In this document: positions 46,546 through 58,920 of the stretch, piece by piece
How the letters are laid out: the number at the start of each line of letters is the position of its first letter
Numbering within the stretch: position 1 is the first letter of the stretch
Assembly (NCBI GenBank): GCA_015143295.1
Contig: CM026556.1
Span: 18,600,547-18,664,546 of the forward strand
DNA from: Tetracentron sinense
Taxonomy: Eukaryota; Streptophyta; Magnoliopsida; Trochodendrales; Trochodendraceae
DNA: 64,000 bases
Reading direction: 5' to 3'
Translations under genes and position numbers: made by a program
The notes under the pieces: generated by a model
What the model saw: the letters and a program-made list of their open reading frames with translations, nothing else
Told to the model about the DNA's origin: nothing
Database searches by the model: none

Positions 46546-47825
46546 TTGGTATCAGAGCAGGAAATCAAGGCTTGCATTTTTCTTTTTCTTTTTTATTAAT
46601 GGTATTAATAGTGTTGTGCGAATAGTGTCGCGTGAATAGTGTTGCGTGAATAGTGTCACGTGAATAGTGTCACGTGAATCTGATATGGTTTAATATTTTG
46701 GAGTTTAGTTGATTTTATTCTGATTTCTTGGAGTATCTAAGTTGATGTTTCATGCTCTCGAATGATTTTACGGAAAAAAATCAGATTGACATCATTTGAG
46801 TTTTAAAAGGTTCTTGGAGTTGTTGATAGACATTTAGATATATTATGAATCATTAGATGTGGAGTTATAAATGTGTGGATTCATTGTTTTTAACAAAGCA
46901 ATAGTTGTTTGAAGTTTCTTTGGTGAAAGATTTTGATTCCGAGAACCCTAAAGTGATTGTTCATAGACTGTTTTGTGTAAAACCACCCTATTAAACCTCA
47001 GTAAGAGGTGTTGAAGGTGATGATTATTGTTGTTTTTTGCTGAAAAAAGTTGTTATTGACCTAGTTGGTCTTATTTGTGGAAGGGGTGTTTCCTTTTGAA
47101 ATATTGGGATTTTTTGGGTATTTTTTGAGGCTATGTCGACTTCTGAGGAAACCTCACAGAATATTTTTTTTTCCCAAAGGGATATGATTTTTGTCTCTAA
47201 GGACGAAATAGAGCACATTCGACGCTTTATGGCTCAATTCGATGGCCCATCCGCCACCTCAGGTGCTTTTGAGCATATGACTGGCATGTCTTCATTGTTT
47301 TCTACTTATTCTATTTGTTCCGGTAGAGATAAAGTTTAAATTGCAGATGGCACACTCTCCTCTGTTGTTGGGAAGGGAGATGTTAAACCTCCTTCCCACC
47401 TTTCTTTAGCCTCTATTCTTCATGTTCCTGATTTTGCAACAAACCTTCTATATGTTAGTTCACTTACCAAAAATCTAAATTGTAGGGTCACTTTTTCCCT
47501 TCTTACTATGTTTTTCAGGACTTGGTAACAAAAAAGACAATTGGAACGGGCCATGAAGCTAATGGCCTTTATTTGTTGGTGCGACTCCCACTGTTCCTCT
47601 AACATTTCAATCTTATAGTAGTAGTAGTAGTGCTAATAAAGAGCGTGTCCTATGTTGGCATGTCCATCTTCGTCATATTTCCTTTCAGTACTTAAGAATT
47701 ATGTTTCCAGACTTGTTTGCTTCTTTATCCATGTATGATCTTCTATGTGAAGTGTGTGAACTTGCAAAGCATCATCGTGCTTCTTTTTCTCCTAGTACTT
47801 ACAAAAATTCTATTGTGTTTGATAT
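46546..47825 (+). mobile_element. Ale-like copia internal part, gag remnant to GAG-pre-integrase
   Basis: After the primer-binding site comes leader and gag-remnant DNA, then protease-end and GAG-pre-integrase readings (FEHMTGMSSLFSTYS near 47,270; CEVCELAKHHRASFS near 47,755). The region from 47,361 on is the second copy of bases 1-462. It is broken and incomplete, and is interrupted at 47,826 by the solo gypsy LTR (target duplication gatat, 47,821-47,825 and 50,145-50,149). Confidence 0.85.
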
Positions 47826-50144
47826 TGTAGAGACCCAAAAGTTTCATGTATTGGAACATGTGCAATTGAATGAAAACATTGAAATTTTGTTCAAAACATC
47901 TCGATGAAAGTTATTCCATGTTTTAACTAAGTTAATATATGTTGTATGATCATTAACTAAGGTTAAGATGAAGAAAATTAACAAAATAAACAAGCACAGG
48001 GCAAACCGGCCTACCGATCATCAAATCGGTTGACCGACTGGTGGGAAAAATGCATAAAACCATTTACAGGGGCTTCACGGACCAAATTGGTCGACCGCCT
48101 GACCAAACCGGTCGACCGATCAGCAATCGGTCGACCGCCCAAGCCAACCGGTCAACCGCCTAGCCATAAATTCGCCCAGAAATCCTAATTTGAGTAGAAT
48201 TCCGAGAATTAGTAACTTCTAATAGACCCTACGCCTATAAATAGACCACTAACTTGTGGGAAATATGATTTTTAATATTCTAAGAGTTTTAGAAATCCCA
48301 GAGAGAGTTTGCAAAAGGTTTTACAAGGAGAAGAAGGAAAAGCTTAGACATCTCATCCAAGACCTTTCGCAAGCGATTGATCGTAGGGAAGCGATCGAGA
48401 GAGGTACTATATATTGTCATCCGTGATGTTAAGTTAATTATAAGGATTGAATATGATTGAATAAACCACTGAGGGTGTAGCCCAGTGGTCACTTGGACGA
48501 ACCATAAACCCGGAGGTCTCGAGTTCGATTCACTGGCTCCCCTCAATATCGGCTGCATAGGTTGGTGGTTTACTTATGTCAGCCCATGGGACTTAGACTG
48601 AGCTTTCAAGGGTCAAGATATCCACGGTTGTCAAAAAATATATATATATATATATGATTGAATAAGGGTATGTTAAGATTTAATAATTATGAATTGCATG
48701 CTAAGATTTGGAATGATGGAAAAGGGTACGGGATTCAATATTTGGAATGGTTATGGGAAATTAATATGATATGACTACTGATTTATGGTTTTAAATTGAT
48801 AATGATGTTATGAATTGTTATGTGATAATGGGAATGATGATATAGTGTTTCGGATGGATATGTGATTGAATGGTAATGATGGAATTTTGATTATGGGTTT
48901 ATGATCATGGAATTGGGGTTATTGGATTTTGATTATCGGATTGTTATACTATGATGTTGATAACCCTGTTAATATTATTGTAATGAAACAACTTACATGA
49001 ATGGTAAGTATTTATGGTATGATGTTGACATGCTAAATTATAATTAATTATGCATTTATGATGGTTGAATTTCGGATAGGTAAATACTTAAAGGATGATA
49101 TTAATAACCCCGAATATTCTAACCATCGTTATATGGGAGGCTTTGGTGGAGTTTCGATGGTGAGATATCGGAATCTAAAAGATAACCTATATGAAAGTTA
49201 ACTGTGACACTCAAGCACATTTTTCATAACATGGAAAGTTGTTAAGTACACAAGTCTCACATGATCATGCATGGATATGGAACTGACATAACTTTGGTAT
49301 GTAACTGGTATGGACATTGAAATCTGGTATCGACCGTGGCATTGGAATCTGGTATGGACATTGGTATTAGAATCTGGTATGGACCTTGGTATTGATTTCT
49401 GGTATGAACCTTGGTATTGAAATCTGGTATGGACCTTAGAATTGATATGACCTTGGAACCCTGGTACGGACATGGGAATCTGGCATGAACTGACATATTT
49501 TTGTTATGATTTTACATGCATATCAACATATGCACATATATCACAAATCTGCACGAAATGATGTGTTTTCCATACTCTGATTATGTAAAGTATGATATGT
49601 ATGATATGACCTGAACTGTCTGATATGATATGATATGAGATATTGTTAATTATACTTTATTTATATACACTGGGCATTTTCAATGCTCAGCCAAATTGTT
49701 ACTGTCGGCAGGTTCAGGAGGATTTGACATTTGCGCTCCGGAACCTTGGATTAAGGAAGAGTATCCCGAAGAACAAGAAGGCGACTATCAAGAGGCACTA
49801 GGCAGAAGTTCATCTGGATCATTATCCGTATTACTGATCAAGTAATTACTTAGTTGTTTTTATTTCAGTTGAGAGAGATGTAATAAGACCCATTTTAAGT
49901 TGATGTTGCTTAGGTTTAATTTTGTAAATGAGATCATATGGGTGATCGGATTGTTTCTGTTAGTTGGTCAACAGTTAAAATGGTCTATATTATTGATGAC
50001 TTCTATTGATTATTCATTTATTTGTAGGAGAAATATTTTGAGACTCACTTTTTAGAATGCTTTTTATGTTGATTAAGTTAATATAGATATGCAGTGTCAC
50101 GGGTCCAAAGTTTCATTAACCAACATGGGATTTGGGGCGCGACA
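47826..50144. mobile_element. Solo gypsy LTR (second copy)
   Basis: Counterpart of 463-2775, with the same TG...CA ends and gatat duplication. It contains the second SINE copy and the second 25-bp array (about 49,303-49,497). Confidence 0.9.
48465..48651 (+). mobile_element. tRNA-derived SINE (second copy)
   Basis: Counterpart of 1100-1282, with 14-bp target duplications atatgattgaataa at 48,451-48,464 and 48,652-48,665. The terminal TA run is four bases longer than in copy 1, so the tail is the fast-changing part. Confidence 0.85.
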
Positions 50145-50431
50145 GATATCATTCATACCGATGTTTGGGACCCTTCACCTGTTACCTCTATCACTGGTTA
50201 TCGATATTTTGTGAGTTTTGTTAATGATTATTCTAAGTATACTTAGCTTTATCTCATAAAGTCAAAAAATGAGGTATATACTATTTTCAAACAATTTCAT
50301 ATGTTGATTAAGACTCAATTTGGAAAAAGAATTAAGATTCTTCGGTTTGATCAAGGGCAAGAATATATATGTGGGGGTTGATGGAATATTTGACTACAAA
50401 TGGGATAGACCATCAGTACTCTTGTCCTTAC
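50145..50431 (+). mobile_element. Ale-like copia integrase fragment (second copy)
   Basis: Counterpart of 2776-3061, with the same HTDVWDPSPV and NDYSKY readings. It is broken. Confidence 0.85.
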
Positions 50432-53400
50432 TGTTGCCCAAGTATTGGCCCTAGAGGGGAGGTGAATAGAGTCTTGGTAAATTTAAGGTTCTAGTGCGGA
50501 ATTTAAATCGTCAAAGAATTAGCAACTAAAAAGATTAAATAATACAAATCAGAAAATTAAATGCAAGAGTTAGGGAAGACAAACACAGCGATCTTGTTCA
50601 CGAGGTTTGGTAATCCCACCTGCATCCCCACCTCAAGCTACCCGCGAAAGGATTCACCACAATTTGATTATCGTACAAACTTCTTCTAGGTGAAGCCCAA
50701 ATCTTTTACAATCATTTTCCGGGTAAGGACCAGACCTTTACAATCCCTCTTCCAGGTGTGGATCAAACCTTTCTTACAAGGGAACAATCCTCCCTTAACT
50801 TTCACAAAACCTTCAGCTTCAATGCAAGAATCCTCAGATTCTTGACTTAACAAATACAAGTTTTTAATTAGATTTGAATCGGAAAATTGCTCCTTGATTG
50901 ACCTGGATAAGATCCTTTTAAAGCTCTAATAAAATCTCTCAAGAGTTGAAATTGAATAGCTCAATAAACAGAGAATTGGGGATTTCGGGTTTTTCACTAA
51001 TAATGTGAGAATTTAGCTTCTAGTGAATGATAATGATAATGGATTGATCAATAGTTATTTTTCATTCATACAAGATCTCATTTTATAGCTCAATTAAATT
51101 TATGGCCGTTAATGGGGTAATTAATGCAAACTACCGGTTTAAAAATAGTCGTTGAGGAACATTTACTGCGTTTTATGATTCATCCAATCGACTGGATGGA
51201 TCATCTAATTGGCTGGATAGGCAAAATTGCCATCCAAATGCAGTTTGGCCTAACCGAGCGTTTTTAGTTTATCCAGTCGGTTGAATGGCTTCATCAAGTA
51301 TACTGGATGGTGTAGATTTTGCTCAAACTCAGTTTTTCAAGATCATAAAGATGGGATTTGATTCCAAGGCCTTCTACCTCATCTTTAACTGTTAGACACA
51401 TATGCCCACAAAAGTCATTCCGGAATTGTATGAGTCTACTTAATCAATAAAAGCATATTTTACATTCACACATTGTCTTCTACATTGGGTAACATATTAA
51501 AAGTATCTCATTAGATGAGACTATTTTATCCCTTAGGCAATATTGTAGGAAAACCATCCAATTAGTGATTAACTAATTGCTAAGGAGATATGGTTTTCCG
51601 GTTCCTTGTAGACCTAGTATTGTTCTAAGTTATTCAGGATACATCTGGACAATGTATTCCTACTAACTTACACATTATTAGTTCCATATGATAAAGTGAT
51701 GAATCTCAATCACTGAGAGAATGGTCTTTTGACTAAGATGTGGATATAAGTAAGAAGTACTTATATTGCAACAGGATCGCTCAGTGGATACCCTTAGAAA
51801 TATATTGTCTATATATTTAGGGTAGTCTATTTGACAGATTGTCCTTAACCTGAGAGGTCGACATCTTCTCTAGTATTTGCCTATATAGCTTTGATGTAGC
51901 CAATCATCAATGTCCAACACCGGACTGAATACAAGCTCGTTGGGTTATGTACGCTATATTAGAAAAAGTTATGTGTACACTCAACAAGGATTCCACTACT
52001 CTTCTAGAGTAATTAATATTGAGTTGATACTTGTCAAAACCGGACTTGAAAAACCCAACACTGGTATTTATCGATGAAATGGTTTTATCGAGAAGTTTAT
52101 TTTCTATATAAAAGAAATGTAATTATAATTATTATTATTTCTTTTAAAGGATTTCTGAAATAGTTTTGAAAGTCCAAGTTTGACTAAAAGTATCAAAGAA
52201 AATGGGTTCTCAATATAAGCTAGGGATTAAAGACAGTATAAGATATTGTCCCGTAAGCTTATAACAATATTGGAAGTGGAGAGACGTATCTGTAAACAAA
52301 TCTTGTGATAGAAATACTTGCAAGTAATTCTTTATTTTCTGGAGGTTAATCACATTGTGTTAATAGGCATTACTGTGATTAGTGGAAGCCAGGGATATAG
52401 ATAAAATTTTATAATCCTAATGGAGTGAAAGGAAATGGTTTCCTAGTAACAATGCTTTAACCAAGAAAGGTTAAGCACTTGGTCCCACAACCAGAAATAG
52501 GAGATCCCCGTAGATCCCACACACTAGGACCTTCTTAAAGCTTTAAATTTAATTGATAATTAAATTAATTAATTTCTCTAAGTAAATCACTATATGGTAT
52601 AGTGAAGCTCTAATATGTGGAATCACATTAGATGTGATAAACCAAATGGGTAGGACCTATTGGGAATTTTGATAAAAGATCAAAAGGTGACCTTAGGGTT
52701 TTGGAAACCCTAAGGGGCATGTGGAAGTGAGGCCCACCTAGGGTGGGACGCCCATTTCAAGAAAGAATCCTTGTTTTAATTAGTTTCTAATTAATTGACT
52801 CCTTATTGGATAAGGTTAGTTAGTTAGTTAGTTACTAATTAAAGAATCCTTATTTAAATGGGATTCCATTAGTTTGTTACTAATCAATAATTAGTTAGTT
52901 ACTAATTAAAGATTCCTTATTAGATAAGGATAAGAATAGTTAGTTACTAATGGATAAGGTTAGTTTCTTTTAAGATTAATCCTAATTAATTAGGAGAATA
53001 ATCATAAAGGAAACAATTGAGGAAACCTCATTGGATTAGGATAAGGAGTCTTGGATTGCAAGCAATCCAAGAGAAGGCTATAAATAAAGGTGGATGCCCA
53101 CCTTGGAGATTAATCTCTCCGCTCCTAAAAGCTCACGCCCCTCTCTGCCCCTCTTGGAAAGTGTACGGTCACCCCTTTTCTCCTCTTGGTTTGAATTTTT
53201 CTCTTGAGCAAAAGCAGAACCAATCTTGTTAAATCAAGAAAGGATCTTGAGATTCAAGAGAAGAAAAAAATCATAGAGCTGGAATTTGGAAGGGCCATTA
53301 GCTTCCAGTAGAAAAAGTTTTAAAGAAAAAGAAGAAGGTTCATGTGGATTGCGAAGGAGACTTGACGCTTGTGAAGTTTTGCCGGCTTTGTTCTATCGTG

Positions 53401-53977
53401 GATTTGACTTAACAATTTCAAAGTCGCAAAGGTGATTGTTATTTTATCCTTCATTGAATAAAATCAATTAGAATCTTAGTCAGATCTTGGGATTCGATGT
53501 ATACCCCCCAAGAACTGTTTTTCGAAAATTAAAAAGAGGCATACTTTCATTAACATGATAAATACCATTTTTTTAGGTCCTTTAAATGATTTTTCAATTT
53601 GTTCTTAAGGTAACCATTGAGGACTTTTTACAAAAGTCCTAAATACTATCAAAGTAAAAATTAATTCTAAAACCATTTTTGAGAGTCTTCTAACTTGATT
53701 CTTGGATCTTCAACAAGGCTTCAACTTTGAGATCTTCCAAGGCTTTTTCTTTTGATGGAGTTTAGCATGAACTCCAATTTGATCTTCTAGGATGATTGAA
53801 TCTTCTTTTGAATTTAATTGCAATATTACTTGGATGCTTCTTTTTGCAACTTGGGTAGTAATTTCATGTCTCTTGAGTTGAATGTGTGACTAATACTCTT
53901 GTTCATTGAATTTTACATAAACTTCAAGGAAACATTGGTAGCAAAATAATAAATCAACTACATAGCATCATAGCAAC
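50432..53977 (+). mobile_element. Unclassified LTR-like element (second copy)
   Basis: Counterpart of 3062-6640, holding the solo LTR at 51,390-53,549. Near 50,520-50,570 the two copies differ by a short rearranged AT-rich stretch. The 38 bp present at 6238-6275 are absent here. Confidence 0.5.
51390..53549 (+). mobile_element. Solo copia-type LTR, TGTTAGA family (second copy)
   Basis: Counterpart of 4013-6174, flanked by ttaac at 51,385-51,389 and 53,550-53,554. It is 2160 bp. Confidence 0.85.
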
Positions 53978-55011
53978 CGCCAGTTTGGTCGTGCTACATT
54001 TCAGGTTTAGAGTTGGGAGAGGGTTAGAGATTAGGTTCTGGATGGATGTGTGGTGTGGGTTAACTAAACTTAAGGATGATTTTGGTAATATCTTTCTGTT
54101 AGCTACCGATAGTGACACATTAGTTGGGGATTATTTCGAGAGGAGAGGAGAGAGGCTGTTGTGGTGTCCGAAGATGAGACGGGATATGTATGATTGGGAA
54201 ATTGTTGAGTGGCTCAACTCTTAGAGCGCATTAGCTCTTCTTCCCTTGTTCCGAGATTAGGGATTGCAGGATTTGGTCTAGAAGCAACCATGTTCGTTTC
54301 TCAATAAGATCATGGTTACAATCATTGTGTCCAATACCAGTTGGTCCGTTTCCTCATAAGCTTGTGTGGAATCCTGGTATTCCCTCTAAGGTATCTATCT
54401 TCCTATAGAATGCAACACTGAATAAAATTTTATCTTGCAATCAATTACAAAGTAGAAGGTGGAGGATAGCTAACCATTGTTTTATGTGCCTCCAAGCAAA
54501 AGAGTTTGTGGATCATTTGCTCTTGCACTTCCCTATTGTGTTTGGTATATGGGGTTTTTTCCTTTCCCGATGGGTATGGACTGGGTCTTTCCTTCTTCCT
54601 TTAACAACTTCTTATCTTGCTAGTCACTGGTTGGTGTGGAAGGTGCTCATGAGGTGATTTGGTTGGTTCTCCCTGGAGCCATAGCATGGATGTTATGGAA
54701 AGAGCAAAATCTTACAGTTTTTGAGGACTCTTATTCGCCCCCTTTTCGCATATGCGATCGTATCCGATTAGTTGTCATGTAATGGGCGGGTTTACATGTC
54801 ACAAAGGAGGATCTTAGGGAGAGGTTGTTTTAATCTTTTCGCAGCCACATCGGTATGAGCTGCCCCTCTCATTTGGTGAGGAGGTCCTGTATGAGTTTTG
54901 CTTTATTGGCGCTGAATTTATATGCATGTAAACTCTAGTTTTTATTGCCTCCTGGTCCTGTAGCTCTCGCGTTCTTTTCATATATTCTGCTTGATTATCA
55001 ATCAAAAAAAA
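53978..55011 (+). mobile_element. 5'-truncated LINE with zf-RVT region (second copy)
   Basis: Counterpart of 6641-7674, ending in an A tract at about 55,004-55,011. It is dead by truncation, stops and a frameshift. Confidence 0.8.
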
Positions 55012-55114
55012 TGTGGACAAAGTCAACACATATATTGCAAGTACTTGACAGTGAAAGGCGGAATAAATAAAAGTTATGAAGGAGAAAGCAAGTCTTTAAA
55101 TCTATGTGTTATAC

Positions 55115-55189
55115 CTTTGAAGTGAGCTCCATCTTTTCAAGAGCACTCACGATTGAAGGAACTCTAAAGTTAGATTCTGGATGTGAATC
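55115..55189 (-). CDS. HDA14: Histone deacetylase (HDA14-like) exon, copy in gene order
   Basis: A 75-nt phase-0 minus-strand exon encoding 25 residues that begin DSHPESNFRVP and end EKMELTSK. The acceptor is ttactaacag and the donor AAG/gtataac. It is identical to 7778-7852. Unlike that copy, it lies in the correct order and strand to splice to the exon at 39,918-40,019, with both boundaries in phase 0. The preceding exon, expected to carry the VAPALGHN-type motif, should lie above 55,189. I did not find it before the LINE, so it is probably beyond the window. Confidence 0.7.
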
Positions 55190-55736
55190 CTGTTAGTAAT
55201 AAATAACTGAAAAAATGTCATGAAAAGAATATATGCAAAACAGTGAACTTCTTACATAAGGAAATGACTATAAGAATAAGGAAATGGGTTCCCAAAGTCA
55301 TAAAATCCAATTGATGTTACCACAGAAAAAATCAGATGAAAGAAAATCATCAACTTCATTCTGTGATGCAGCTCATCTAATTTCCTTATTTTGCTCATAC
55401 ATAGTACAAGAGAGCTTGCATCAGAGTATTACAATGATTGAAAACTTCTTAGAGTAGGGCTCATATGAGTCAATAAAAGGGAAGATGGTGTGTATGTAAC
55501 AAGCAATTGACGAGTAGATGATGCAGCATGTTCAATATGGTTTTTCAAGAGTTATCCAACAAGTAGGTATGTTATGTAGTATGAGATGAACAAGAGTTTT
55601 GCGATAAGTAGGTGATGCAATGTGGTGTCTGCTACTCTATTAACAAGTAGGTGACAAGAATAGGTTATACAGTTTTAGATAGTTAGTAGGTGACAATATG
55701 TGATAAGTAGACAACCAGTAGGTCATAAGATAAGGG
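55190..55736. other. Intron-like DNA with AAGTAGGTGAC repeats (second copy)
   Basis: Counterpart of 7853-8400. No gene seen. Confidence 0.5.
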
Positions 55737-57180
55737 AACTTAAACATTTTTAAATATAGGGGTGGGGGTCATCCCTGTCAAGACGGTTTATAGAGTATTG
55801 AATGAGAACTTTTCTTTAGGGTTTCGCTAGGCATCAATGTCAAGAGACGCAATGGATAGGAAAAAACATTACACGACACTTTAGTCCTAATGCTACTAAC
55901 TGGCAATAAGTTCACATACAAATCAAGTACATGAGGAACATTGGAAAGAAACAAGGATAGTACAGAAGAATTGGAACAATTAGCCAACTGAAGTTGGTAA
56001 CCCAAATTAGGGACTATCAAAGTAGGAATATGATCTTGGGGATCTCTAGGTTGCTTAACATGAGGAGGTGACAATGTGCTACTTAGGCACATGGTACGGG
56101 TGCAAAGTGTCCAAGTATCTAGAGGTGTTTGGCATGGCAAGCTCTAGAAATCCCAATACTGCGGCACAGACATATAGATTTTTAAAAATGATTATATATA
56201 TGAATATATTATAACTCATTTTTTAAAAATAATAATAAGAAGAATATAGAGAGTGGGGATCACTTGTTCCCATTTTTTTTTTAAGTGTAACCAAAGTTAT
56301 AAAAAATACTTATATAGAGACTAGAGAGGAGGGGATCACCTGTCCCCATTTTTTTTTTAAGTGTAACCAAAGTTATAAAAAATACTCATATAAAGAATAG
56401 AGAGGAGCAAATGAGACAGGGAGGGAGGGAGGGAGGGAGAAACTTATTGATCAACATTGGTGCCGCTACTCTCCTAGTAAGTTTTCCTCTATGTTGCCAA
56501 AAAAGCTATGAAAATTAACAAAAAGTTCCTAGCAATCCAACATTTATATATATATATATATATATATTGTTTTTATTTTAAATGGCATGGCATACTTGAA
56601 GTACCACGTGCCTAATTATAATGTCGACGTCACCTTGGTATGACATAGGCGCGTACTAAGGAGTGTCGTGCCGTGCCACGGAGTGTCATGTCGTGTCAAA
56701 GTGTCAGCACAACAAAATTTGGGAAAATTGTTGCAACATACATTAAGGTAGCATTACCTGTCATATGATCTAAAGCTCAGGAGTCTATGACCAAAGTGGA
56801 TGGAACGGAAGAGGATGAAACATGAAGAGCATTACCTACCTACTCAAATGAGACAGCAAATGTAGCAGAAAGAACATCATCCTTGGCACACTTCTAAAGT
56901 CGTAGTATTATTCCTTAGAAATCAATATTTTTCCCCCATAGATTTCGACAGGCCAGAAGAAGTAGCTAATATCTGGAGGTCTAGAAGGTATTTGTTGGCA
57001 ACTAGCATCATCTGAAGTAGCATTGTTAGTGCAAAGTTAACGGTGAGGATATCTATGCAACATATAGCAATACTCTCTAATACTGTAGTTATCCAGTTTT
57101 CCGATTTTTTCAAAATGTCCCAAATAGTACCCGACTTTTTTGTCGAATGATCAATTCACGAAGTATTCGCAAGTTTTGTA
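55737..57180 (-). mobile_element. Ty1/copia protease and GAG-pre-integrase fragment (second copy)
   Basis: Counterpart of 8400-9850, with the same internal non-autonomous insertion (about 56,082-56,735), 76-bp tandem repeat, GGGA run and a shorter TA run. It is broken. Confidence 0.7.
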
Positions 57181-58224
57181 AATCCACGTTACCATCGGCA
57201 CCCTTCTTCCTTTTGTAAATCCATTTGCATCCAATTGGCCTTATACCATCCGGTGGATCTACTAAAGTCCAGACACCGTTGTCATACATGGAATCTTTTT
57301 CAGCATTCATGGCTTTATTCCATTGAGATGCATCTACATCCAATGTAGCTTCCTGATAAGTATTAGGATCTGTATCCTCATCATCAGGGGTAACTAAATA
57401 AACTTCATTATTGTAATACTGAAGTCTATCCGGTGGTCTGGAAACTCTTTCTGACCTTCTCAGTGGAACAGAATTAGGAGAAATTAATGTAAAAGGATTA
57501 GGTTCAGGTTGGTTACTTGCTGTGTCGTCTTTCATCTCATGAAATTCAACTTTCTTAAGGAGATCCATTTCTTCTTCCAAGAAAGTGGCATGAAGCCTAA
57601 CAACTATTATTTGGTCTGCCTTGGAGTAGAAATAGAAACCCTTAATTTCTTTTGGATATCTTACAAAATTCCATTTCTCTGTCCTAAATTCCAACTTAGT
57701 GGGTTCAAGTTTGCAAACATGCGCAGGAAAACCCCATACCCTTAGATGTTGTAAACTAGGTTTTCGCCCAGTCCACAATTCATAGGGTGTAAACAGAATA
57801 GACTTAGATGGAACCCGGTTCAGAATATAAATGGCAATTTGTATAGCATATCCTCAAAAATATGAAGGAACATCGGCATGGCTCATCATAGAGCGAACCA
57901 TATCCAATAAGGTCCGGTTTCTTCTTTCAGAAACTCCATTTTGTTGAGGGGCAGGACTTGTCCATTGCGAGATAATCCCATTATCCCTTAAGTAATCCAT
58001 AAACTCGTTGGTGAGGTATTCACCACCTCGATCTGATCGAAGTGTCTTTATGGATTTGTCAGTTTGATTCTCAACTTCCAATCTGAATTCTTTGAACTTT
58101 TCAAAGGTGTCAGATTTGTGTTGCATCAAATAGACATATCCATATCTGGAATAGTCATCGGTAAATGTGACAAAATACCGGTATTGACCTCGTGCAACAA
58201 TGTTAAATGGACCACATACATCAC
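57181..58224 (-). mobile_element. Tork-like copia integrase to reverse transcriptase start (second copy)
   Basis: Counterpart of 9850-10,897, with the same integrase and linker motifs on the minus strand. It is broken. Confidence 0.85.
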
Positions 58225-58905
58225 CAAGGTATTAAACCTCGGATTCGGTGTAAACTTCAGTCGCCAAGGAAGTTGACTCAATTCGTGGAAGTTTAAGGAA
58301 GTCCAAGGAAGTTATGTAAAAATTAAAGAAGTTTAGGAAACTTTAAGGAAACATTGGAATTTTAAGATAAAACTTTAGATATTCAATATTTAAGCATGAA
58401 TACACATCTAGAATTCCTTATATTACTGGATGCAAGTATGTGGAGTATCAAAAGTGAGAATAATGTTAAGTGACATGCGTTGTTTGCTTGTCTGTGCTGT
58501 AATTTATTCTTGATATTTCTTTGTATTGTAAAATTTATTTAACTACATTTTATTCTCTTTATTTTGAATGATTATTCATGTTAATTGTTTTAGAAATCTG
58601 AAAAATTTATGAATACACATTAAATTTGATAAATAATTGAAATTCAATTTAGTTTCTAAACTTATTTTTATCCGCAATTGATGAGCTCAATGTTTTTACA
58701 GGACTGCATCAATATGAGAAGAGGAGGAGATCGTTAAATTATCAGAGACCCTACATTAAGAGAAAAAGAAGAAGACTGTAATTTTATGTGAATGTGAAGT
58801 TAATGTAATTATGTAAAAAGAAATAGATGTAATCTTATTTACATGTGTAGGACCCCTGTTCAAGTTTTTAATATTTTTTTATTTTTATGTAAACAAGCAA
58901 AACCT
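58225..58905. mobile_element. Left end of the hAT element (second copy)
   Basis: It starts CAAGGTATTAAACCTCGG after the target duplication half tacatcac (58,217-58,224). It matches 10,898-11,578 and then stops at the LINE junction. Its right end, if still present, lies beyond the LINE and outside the window. Confidence 0.9.
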
Positions 58906-58920
58906 GTTCAAGTTTTTAAT

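Larger units (their letters stand above)
47361..58905 (+). repeat. Large direct duplication, copy 2
   Basis: It matches 1-11,578. The offset is 47,360 at the left end and drifts to 47,327 at the right through small indels, including a 38-bp stretch present only in copy 1 (6238-6275) and a shorter TA microsatellite here. All nested insertions are shared. The match ends at 58,905, where LINE sequence begins. The sequence left of 47,361 (Ale-like LTR, LINE relic) shows what may lie left of base 1. Confidence 0.95.
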
